Shown here in pieces: positions 7,334 through 13,528 of a stretch of DNA of 16,331 nucleotides (position 1 is its first letter; each line of letters opens with the position of its first letter). The DNA comes from Gemmatimonadales bacterium (GTDB taxonomy: Bacteria > Gemmatimonadota > Gemmatimonadetes > Gemmatimonadales > GWC2-71-9): the NCBI GenBank assembly GCA_013812695.1, contig JACCSZ010000113.1:1-16331 (forward strand), written 5' to 3'. The notes under the pieces were generated by a model. It did no database searches and was not told where the DNA came from. It saw nothing but the letters and a program-made list of their open reading frames with translations. The position numbers and the translations under genes are program-made.

Positions 7334-8509
7334 ATGATGAGCCCCTATCTACCCGTCACCCACCGCGAGCCGACGCCGGTCGATCGGGCGCTCGGCGCGA
7401 CGATCGCGGTCGCCGCTACCGGCGCGGCGGTGGTGCTCGCCTTGGTGCTCCGGCCTGTGGTGTTTCCGCTCCTGCCGGCGCTGCTCCTGCTCGCCGTCGC
7501 GGGCACCGCGCTCGCGGCCGGGCTTTGGCCCGCTCTCCTCGCCGCGCTCCTGTCCGCCCTCGCGCTCAACTACTGGTTTTTTCCGCCCGCCCGCGCCCTC
7601 GGCTTGACCAGCTCCACCGACCTGATTCAGCAGCTCGTCCTCCTGACCGGGTCCGTACTCACCGCCGTCTTCGTCGCCCAGGCGAGGCTGGGCCGGAGGA
7701 AGGCCGCGGTGCGTGCGGGCGCCGCCGAGGACTCGGTCGGCGCGCTCGATGCGTCGCGCGCCGGCACCTGGGAGTGGGAGGTCGACTCCGGAAGGTTCCA
7801 GCTCTCGACCGCCGCGCGCGAGATGCATCGCGTGCGCTCCGCCGGGGCAATCGAGCTGGACGAGTTGCTCGAAGCGATCCACCCGGCCGATCGCGAGCGG
7901 ATGCGATCCACCCTCGCGCGCTCGGCCTCGGACGGCTCGGACTACGCGCTCGAGTATCGGGTGCCGCACGGCGGGAGCTGCCGGGTCGTGATTGCACGCG
8001 GCCGGCTCGTGGGCGACGGCGTTGGGTCCGCTCGACGCCTGATCGGCGTCGCCATGCTGCTGCCCGAGCCCGATCTGCCCGCGCCGGCCGATCCACCGAA
8101 CCCGCCACCTGAGCCGGCCGTCGAGCAACGAATGGTGCTGGTCATCGAGACCGATGCGGCCGCCCGGCAGCGCCTCACGCAAGCGTTCGAGCGCGAGGAC
8201 TGGCGCTGGCTCAGCGCCGGCGATGCCGCCGAGGCGCTGCTCCTGCTCGAGCGCTACGACATCCTGATCGATCTGGTGGTCACCGATGTCGAGCCGGCGG
8301 ACCCGGGTGAGGACGAGCTGGTCGACTACGTCCGAAGCCGGTATGCGGAGGTGCCGATCGTCTACTCGTCGGAGCTGCTGGCGGGCGACTCCGGAGCGGA
8401 CGGGATGGCGGCGCTGATCCGTCAGGTCCGAGCGCATCTCGGGCCGCGGGATCATCGGCGGGGGCGGCAGGACGCGGAGTCACTTGCAGTTTCGCCACCG
8501 GAGCAATAG
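7334..8509 (+). CDS. Membrane DUF4118-PAS-receiver protein without a kinase domain
   Basis: The 391 residues hold three parts. Residues about 20-115 are four hydrophobic helices with the KdpD-like DUF4118 signature (LNYWFFPPARALGLTS). Residues about 135-245 look like a PAS_3-type sensor domain (AGTWEWEVDSGRFQLS, AIHPADRERMRSTL, YALEYRVPHGG). After a Pro-rich linker (about 245-265), residues about 267-370 resemble a response-regulator receiver. The likely phospho-acceptor Asp318 (VVTDVE) and a Ser at the Thr/Ser position (VYSSE) are present, but the acidic pair is altered (IETD) and the conserved lysine near the end is missing: the domain has no Lys at all. There is no HisKA/HATPase, cyclase or other output domain. 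It may be a signal-binding scaffold or pseudo-receiver. The first two codons are both ATG; AGGGA is better spaced for the second (7337). It heads a cluster with the next two genes. Confidence 0.8.
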   Translation: MMSPYLPVTHREPTPVDRALGATIAVAATGAAVVLALVLRPVVFPLLPALLLLAVAGTALAAGLWPALLAALLSALALNYWFFPPARALGLTSSTDLIQQLVLLTGSVLTAVFVAQARLGRRKAAVRAGAAEDSVGALDASRAGTWEWEVDSGRFQLSTAAREMHRVRSAGAIELDELLEAIHPADRERMRSTLARSASDGSDYALEYRVPHGGSCRVVIARGRLVGDGVGSARRLIGVAMLLPEPDLPAPADPPNPPPEPAVEQRMVLVIETDAAARQRLTQAFEREDWRWLSAGDAAEALLLLERYDILIDLVVTDVEPADPGEDELVDYVRSRYAEVPIVYSSELLAGDSGADGMAALIRQVRAHLGPRDHRRGRQDAESLAVSPPEQ

Positions 8510-8539
8510 CTCTCGTTCAGGCGCTCGAGGAGAGACGGC

Positions 8540-9181
8540 ATGCCGATACCCGAGGACGGTCGAGAAGAACGCACGATCAGGCTGGCGCGCCGCGTCGCGC
8601 TGGTGCTGGCGGTGCTCGTGCTGTTGCTGGTGATCTTCGCGCGGGTCGAGCCGGAAGCGCTCTCGCGGCTCTGGGCGGCGGCCGGCCAGCCCGTCGAGAG
8701 CGGAGGCCTCACGGCCAGCGCGCAGGGCGACTCGCCTTCGGACCGGGCCCAGGCGAGCCCCAGTCCGGAACGCCCGGGCGGGACGGGCAGCGCACCGGTG
8801 CAGGCGGCTTCCCAGATCCAGGACACTGCGAGCACCTCGACCCCGCCCGCGCCGCGTGCGCGGCGGCAGGAAGTCATCACCGACGTGGTCTTGCTCCCGT
8901 GTGCCACCGCCAACCCGCGGCCCGACGGCAGCTTCGTCATCCCACCACACGAGCCGACCCACCGCACGATCGTGGGCCTGCCATCGGGGCCCGGACGGAA
9001 GCGGCAGGGCTTCGTGGTGCCGCCCCACGATCCCGGCCAGGAGAACCAGGTGCCGATCGAGGTGATCTCGATGGATTCGATCCTGGGGCAGTCGCTGCAG
9101 GTTCCCCCGCACGATCCGCGGGCGACGAACTTCGCCCGGCCGTACCGGCGGCCGTGTATGGACGACAGCACGGCGCGCTAG
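8540..9181 (+). CDS. Unrecognised single-pass membrane protein with three PPH(E/D)P motifs
   Basis: I do not recognise this 213-residue protein. It has an Arg-rich N-terminus, one membrane helix (about residues 19-34, VALVLAVLVLLLVIFA), a Ser/Pro/Ala/Gln-rich low-complexity linker (about 50-108) and a distinct C-terminal part. That part holds three near-identical motifs, VIPPHEP, VVPPHDP and QVPPHDP, at about residues 133-139, 159-165 and 188-193, spaced 26 and 28 residues apart. Two cysteines (121 and 206) bracket the motif region. The charge pattern suggests a periplasmic C-terminus; the regularly spaced histidines could bind metal or form short structural repeats. The gene has a good ribosome binding site (GGAG, in AGGAGAGACGGC-ATG), begins 30 nt after the DUF4118 gene and ends 3 nt before the metallophosphoesterase, which supports it as a real, co-expressed gene. 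No function is assigned. Confidence 0.75.
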   Translation: MPIPEDGREERTIRLARRVALVLAVLVLLLVIFARVEPEALSRLWAAAGQPVESGGLTASAQGDSPSDRAQASPSPERPGGTGSAPVQAASQIQDTASTSTPPAPRARRQEVITDVVLLPCATANPRPDGSFVIPPHEPTHRTIVGLPSGPGRKRQGFVVPPHDPGQENQVPIEVISMDSILGQSLQVPPHDPRATNFARPYRRPCMDDSTAR

Positions 9182-9184
9182 CCG

Positions 9185-10534
9185 ATGCTCGTTCTGATCA
9201 GCGATCTCCACCTCACCGACGAAACCACCGCCAACAACGTCAACCCCGAGGCGTTCGAGCTGCTCGGCTCGGACATCCTCGAGGTCGCCGCGAGGCGTGG
9301 GGCCCGGGAAATCCACCTGGTGCTCCTCGGCGACATTCTCGACCTCGTGCGCACCGACTACTGGCACCGGACGCCGGTGCCCATGGCGCGGCGGCCCTGG
9401 GGCGGCACGCTCGATCGCCGGACCGGGATGAACGTCGACCGGAATGCCACCCGCGACCAGTTCCACGCCGTGCTCGCCGGCATCCTGGCGACCCCGGCCG
9501 CCGCCGCGCTGGGGACGACGCTGGCGGCGCTCGCCGCCGGGCCGGTCCCGTTCCAGGCGACGTACGTGGTAGGCAACCACGACCGCGTGCTGTGGAACTT
9601 CCCCTCGCTGCAGGAGTCGGTGCGCGCGGCGTGGCCAGCGGTAACGAGCGTCGCCCACGCCTACCAGAGCGCCGAGTACGCCGTCCTGGCGCGCCACGGC
9701 CACGAGTGGGACGAGAACACCCACGGCTGGCAGTTCCGGCGCCGGGTCCTCGTACCCAACGAGAACGTGGATCGCTTCGCGGCCGTGACGTACGAGACCA
9801 TGGCGATCGGTGAGGTGGTGACGGCGGAGCTGATGAGCGGGCTCGTGTTCCACGCGGTGGACCAGGGCGCGCCCGCGGCGCTGGTGGAGCAGCTCCGGGA
9901 CGTCAACAATTTGCGTCCGCTGCTCGACGTCTTCGCCTGGCTGGAGTGGATCGGCGGCGTGGGCGACCGCGAGCACCGCCGCATGCTGCACGAGTCGCTC
10001 CGGCGGGCGCTCGACGGGCTGCTCGAGTCCAGCCTGGCGCGCGAGTGGGACCGGCTCGCGACCGACTTCCTCGTGAGCGGCGATCTGGTCGACCGGCTCC
10101 AGCAGGCCCGGGCAGTCCTGATCGGCCCGGACTTCGAGTCGTTTCACGGCCGCGTCGAGGCGCTCAAGCGGCTGCAGCGCCTCATTCCCTCGCTGATGCC
10201 GGCGCAGGATGGCTTGCTGACGGGCGCGCGCTCGGAGGCGGTGTTCGGGCAGGGCCCCGACGCCGGGGGAATTCACCGGGTGATCTACGGCCATACCCAC
10301 CGGGCGCGCCACGAGTACCTCGCGGGCAGACCGGACGGAACGGCGCGGATGTACATCAACACCGGCACGTTCCTGCCGCTCATCACCCGCGCCGCCGACA
10401 GCCGCACCTTCGCCAGCGCACTGCAGATGACGATGGTGTACGTGTACCGGGGCGACGAGGACACGCAGCGGAAGCGCCCGGGCACGTCGTCGCTCGATAT
10501 CTGGAACGGGACGCGGCACAAGCTGTACGTGTGA
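9185..10534 (+). CDS. Calcineurin-like metallophosphoesterase
   Basis: The 449-residue protein carries all five classical motifs of the dinuclear-metal phosphoesterase fold: SDLHLTD (D7, H9), GDILD (D50, D53), VGNHD (N131, H132), a middle GHEWD (H173) and IYGHTHR (H370, H372). It should hydrolyse a phosphoester using two metal ions such as Mn or Fe. It has no signal peptide and is longer than LpxH-type enzymes. The extra length falls between GDILD and GNHD and in a helical insert (about residues 200-350) that may set substrate specificity. The start ATG follows the stop of the PPHxP gene by 3 nt with no Shine-Dalgarno of its own, so translation is probably coupled. Co-transcription with a membrane sensor-like protein suggests a signalling or envelope role, but the substrate cannot be inferred. 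The fold call is firm. Confidence 0.9.
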   Translation: MLVLISDLHLTDETTANNVNPEAFELLGSDILEVAARRGAREIHLVLLGDILDLVRTDYWHRTPVPMARRPWGGTLDRRTGMNVDRNATRDQFHAVLAGILATPAAAALGTTLAALAAGPVPFQATYVVGNHDRVLWNFPSLQESVRAAWPAVTSVAHAYQSAEYAVLARHGHEWDENTHGWQFRRRVLVPNENVDRFAAVTYETMAIGEVVTAELMSGLVFHAVDQGAPAALVEQLRDVNNLRPLLDVFAWLEWIGGVGDREHRRMLHESLRRALDGLLESSLAREWDRLATDFLVSGDLVDRLQQARAVLIGPDFESFHGRVEALKRLQRLIPSLMPAQDGLLTGARSEAVFGQGPDAGGIHRVIYGHTHRARHEYLAGRPDGTARMYINTGTFLPLITRAADSRTFASALQMTMVYVYRGDEDTQRKRPGTSSLDIWNGTRHKLYV

Positions 10535-10566
10535 GCACTGGAGGATGTCGGCCCGCCTTATGAGCC

Positions 10567-10651
10567 TGAGCGGAGCGCGGACGAGGGGGGCCTGAACTCC
10601 GCACAAGCCGACAGTGCTCCGGCCAGGCCCCCCTCGTCCGCGCTCCGCTCA
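10567..10651. repeat. Long perfect inverted repeat, 28-bp arms with 29-nt loop
   Basis: The left arm (10567-10594) and right arm (10624-10651) are exact reverse complements over 28 bp. The arm starts TGAGCGGAGCGCGGACGAGG and ends in G-rich sequence. It begins 33 nt after the phosphoesterase stop. Its CTGAGCGGAGCG core is shared with the palindromes at 13211-13307 and 15207-15308. Transcripts would form a very stable hairpin, useful for termination or mRNA 3' end protection, though no U-tract follows. Confidence 0.85.
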
Positions 10652-10781
10652 GACGGACGCGCGACGCGTCAACCGCTGCGACGAATTGCATTGACCTCGC
10701 GCCCGACTCTTGCCGCTCATCCCACCCGCCGTCACCGCCACTTCCACTTAGCCCTTCCAGCCCGTTCAGCGCGAGGCCACC

Positions 10782-13181
10782 ATGCACGGCCGACTGGCGT
10801 TTTGCCTTCGCCTCGGAGTGCTCTGTTCTGCACTCTTCGCCTGCTCCACCGACGACGCCACGGGTCCGACCGATCCCGGGCCCGAGCCGCCGCTGCCGCA
10901 GGCGCTGCGCTGGTCCGATCCCGCGACCTGGCCCGGCGGCCAGGTGCCGGTCGCGGGTGCCGAGGTCACGATCGCGGCCGATCGCACGGTGCGGCTCGAC
11001 GTAAGCCCGCCGCCGCTCGCGAGCCTTGCCATCGCGGGTGCGCTCGTGTTCGACGAGGCCGACCTCGATCTCACGGCCGGCTGGATCACGGTCTCGGGCA
11101 CGCTCCGCATCGGTACCAGCGCGGATCCGTTCGACCACCGGGCCACCATCACTCTCACCGGCAGTCCCGACGCGCCTTCCGTCGACGGCATGGGCAACCG
11201 CATGCTCGGCGTCACGGGCGGCACGCTCGACTTGCACGGCGAGCCGCGCGTGGGCTGGACTCGGCTCGCCGCCACCGCGCCCGCCGGCGCCACCCAGCTC
11301 GTGCTGGAGAGCTCGCCCGAGTGGCGCGTGGGCGACAAGCTGGTCGTGGCGTCGACCGACTTCGATCCCAATCGCGCCGAAGTCGTGACGGTGGCGGGAC
11401 GGAGCGGCTCGATGGTGACGCTGGCGCAGCCGCTGGCCTTTGCGCACTACGGCGAGCTGCAGACGATCGCGGGCCGCACGGTGGACGAGCGCGCGGAGGT
11501 GGGGCTGCTCACGCGCAACATTCTGATCCAAGGCGACAGCGCCACCAGCGCGGCCGGATATGGCGGTCACCTCATCGGTATGGGGGGGACGCTCCGGGTC
11601 GAGGGCGTCCAGCTCCGCTTCATGGGACAGAAGGGCTTGGTCGCCCGCTATCCGATGCACTGGCACATGATGGGATTCGTGGACGGCCAGTACTTCGCAC
11701 GCAACAGTATATGGCAGAGCTTCAACCGCTGCGTGACGGTACACGGGACGAGCAATGCGCGGGTCGAGGGCAACGTCTGCCACGACCACCTGGGCCACGG
11801 ATACTTTCTCGAGGACGGCGGCGAGACCGGCAACCTCATCGCCGGCAACCTGGGTGTCGGGACACGCGTCACCGCGACGGGTGAGGGCGTGCTGCCCACC
11901 GATACGCGGGCCGCGACGTTCTGGATCACGAACCCGGACAACACCGTGCGCGGCAACGCGGCGGCGGGCTCGGAGGGTTTCGGCTTCTGGTACGCGCTGC
12001 CCGCATCGCCGACCGGGCTCTCGACCGGCTCCCCGCTGCTGCCGCGGAACCTGCCGCTGCGCGAGTTCAGCGCGAACGTCGCGCACTCGAATCGGCGGCC
12101 GGGGCTCAACGTGGACGACGGCCCGATGGCCGACGGCAACACCGAGGTCGTGTTCTACGCGCCCCGCACCAACCCTGCGGATGCCAACACCGCCGTCGTC
12201 GCCGACTTTACGGGCCTCACGGCGTACAAGCACGCGGGCCGCGCCGTCTGGCTTCGCGGGCGCGACCACCGGCTCAGCAACACCGTGCTGGCCGACAACG
12301 CCATCGGCGCCACGTTCGCCTCGAGCGAGAGCTTCGTGGAGGACGCGCTCTTCGTCGGCGAGTCGGCCAACAACACCGGCGGACTGCCCGCCGGCACGCC
12401 GCGGCGCGGCTTCGAGTTCTACGACGGGCGGGTGGGCGCCGACCGCGTCACCTTCGTCAACTTCACCGCCGCGGGTTCAATCCCCTCGAGCGCGCTCGGC
12501 TTCAACCGGAACAACGGCTTCTCGGTCAGCACGGGCAACTTCGCCGGCGCGCTCGAGTTCGTGAACGCGACGCCGTTCTATCTGGAGACCCCGCACGCGG
12601 ACAAGGATGGGGACAAGGCCGCGGTATTCCTCGACCGCGACGGGGCGGTCACGGGCAGCGCGGGGGCCTACGTGGTGGCCAACGCTCCGCTGCTGGTGAC
12701 CGGCGGCTGCACGGCGCGCCCCGAATGGAATGCGCACGTGTGCTCGAACCGGTACGTGGGGCTCAACGTCCGAAGCGACGCCGAGCTCGTGGCGCCGCTC
12801 ACCGTCACCCGGGACGACGCGGCGGCGGTCGCGCTCGTCGGCGTGCCGGGCAATCCGAACACGGCCCACACGTCGGCCGTGCCCGGCCGCGGCTACACGG
12901 TGCAGTTTTCCGGGGCGGTGCCGCTTCGGCCGAGGATCTCACTGAGCCGCACGCTCGAGGGCGAGTGGGCCAGGCTGACGCTGCCGTACGCGCAGGCGAC
13001 GCCGCGGGTGACGAGGGACTACAACACGTCGCAGCCGCTGATAGCCGCGGTCGACCTGGCCGAGCTCGACGCGAGCGCGGGTGACCGGTACTGGTATGAC
13101 GCGGGCACCGGCCTGCTGCATCTGAAGCTGGTGACGCGGGCGGGGCGGACGTCGACGACGGTGCTGGTAGAGCCCTTGTGA
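10782..13181 (+). CDS. G8-domain, beta-helix lipoprotein resembling CEMIP/TMEM2
   Basis: The 799-residue protein begins with a lipoprotein signal ending LFAC, so Cys21 would be lipidated and the protein held on the envelope. A Pro-rich linker leads to a G8-like domain (about residues 40-135: ALRWSDPATWPGGQVPVAGAEVTI, GALVFDEADLDL, WITVSGTLRIG). The middle is a right-handed beta-helix-like region with the motifs of the eukaryotic CEMIP/TMEM2 (cell-surface hyaluronidase-associated) and fibrocystin group: RYPMHWHMMG (about 289-297), RCVTVHGT (about 316-323) and LGHGYFLEDG (about 337-346). The C-terminus holds WNAHVCSNRYVGL and beta-rich sequence. By analogy it may bind or cleave an extracellular polysaccharide, but activity is unproven even for many animal relatives. 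GAGG lies 5 nt before the ATG. It stands alone between two palindromic elements. Alternative: a polysaccharide lyase-like beta-helix protein. Confidence 0.85.
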   Translation: MHGRLAFCLRLGVLCSALFACSTDDATGPTDPGPEPPLPQALRWSDPATWPGGQVPVAGAEVTIAADRTVRLDVSPPPLASLAIAGALVFDEADLDLTAGWITVSGTLRIGTSADPFDHRATITLTGSPDAPSVDGMGNRMLGVTGGTLDLHGEPRVGWTRLAATAPAGATQLVLESSPEWRVGDKLVVASTDFDPNRAEVVTVAGRSGSMVTLAQPLAFAHYGELQTIAGRTVDERAEVGLLTRNILIQGDSATSAAGYGGHLIGMGGTLRVEGVQLRFMGQKGLVARYPMHWHMMGFVDGQYFARNSIWQSFNRCVTVHGTSNARVEGNVCHDHLGHGYFLEDGGETGNLIAGNLGVGTRVTATGEGVLPTDTRAATFWITNPDNTVRGNAAAGSEGFGFWYALPASPTGLSTGSPLLPRNLPLREFSANVAHSNRRPGLNVDDGPMADGNTEVVFYAPRTNPADANTAVVADFTGLTAYKHAGRAVWLRGRDHRLSNTVLADNAIGATFASSESFVEDALFVGESANNTGGLPAGTPRRGFEFYDGRVGADRVTFVNFTAAGSIPSSALGFNRNNGFSVSTGNFAGALEFVNATPFYLETPHADKDGDKAAVFLDRDGAVTGSAGAYVVANAPLLVTGGCTARPEWNAHVCSNRYVGLNVRSDAELVAPLTVTRDDAAAVALVGVPGNPNTAHTSAVPGRGYTVQFSGAVPLRPRISLSRTLEGEWARLTLPYAQATPRVTRDYNTSQPLIAAVDLAELDASAGDRYWYDAGTGLLHLKLVTRAGRTSTTVLVEPL

Positions 13182-13528
13182 GGTAGCGAGACGGGTCACC
13201 GGAGGCGGGAGTCATCCTGAGCGGAGCGAAGGATCGGCTGGCGCATGCGAGTGACGCTCGGGGCTCACTCGCTCGACTACCCGATCCGTCGCTCCGCTCA
13301 GGATGACGAGCGCACAGGCCAAACCCCTACTCTCCTCTCAACCTCTCACCTTCAATTTCCACCTTTCAATCCTGCCGCCCCGCCTCCCCGCCGCCGGCGG
13401 ATCGGGTTCGCAACCCTGCGTCGCGCCGCCCACGCCTGCCGTCAAACTTCCGTTCACGTGCGGCTATGTTCCGGATACCTGCCGCCGGCAACCGCCGCCG
13501 GCCCCGTCATACCATGGAGTGCATGCCG
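13182..13528. other. 347-bp intergenic region with a palindromic element and a pyrimidine-rich tract
   Basis: After the G8 gene this gap holds the inverted repeat at 13211-13307 and then a pyrimidine-rich tract (about 13324-13390) with few purines on the plus strand. A weak TATGTT (13465-13470) could be a -10 box for the oxidoreductase gene, but no good -35 box is spaced to it. I see no coding frame with protein-like character. Confidence 0.5.
13211..13307. repeat. REP-like palindromic element, copy A
   Basis: Arms at 13211-13237 and 13281-13307 are 27 bp each with one mismatch and begin GTCATCCTGAGCGGAGCGAA. Inside them sits a second perfect 8-bp stem (GCGAGTGA at 13247-13254 with TCACTCGC at 13265-13272). 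It begins 30 nt after the stop of the G8 gene. About 34 consecutive bases of its left half are identical to copy B at 15207-15308. Confidence 0.85.

Noticed and set aside
8480..10606. 708-codon open frame on the minus strand
   Set aside because: It lies opposite the PPHxP and metallophosphoesterase genes and would read through the inverted repeat region; composition is shadow-like and the plus-strand frame carries all phosphoesterase motifs.
10691..10719. TTGACC before the G8 gene as a -35 box
   Set aside because: No acceptable -10 hexamer lies 16-18 bp downstream.
10383..12269. 628-codon minus-strand frame spanning the end of the phosphoesterase and the G8 gene
   Set aside because: It crosses two plus-strand genes and the long palindrome; composition matches an antisense shadow.
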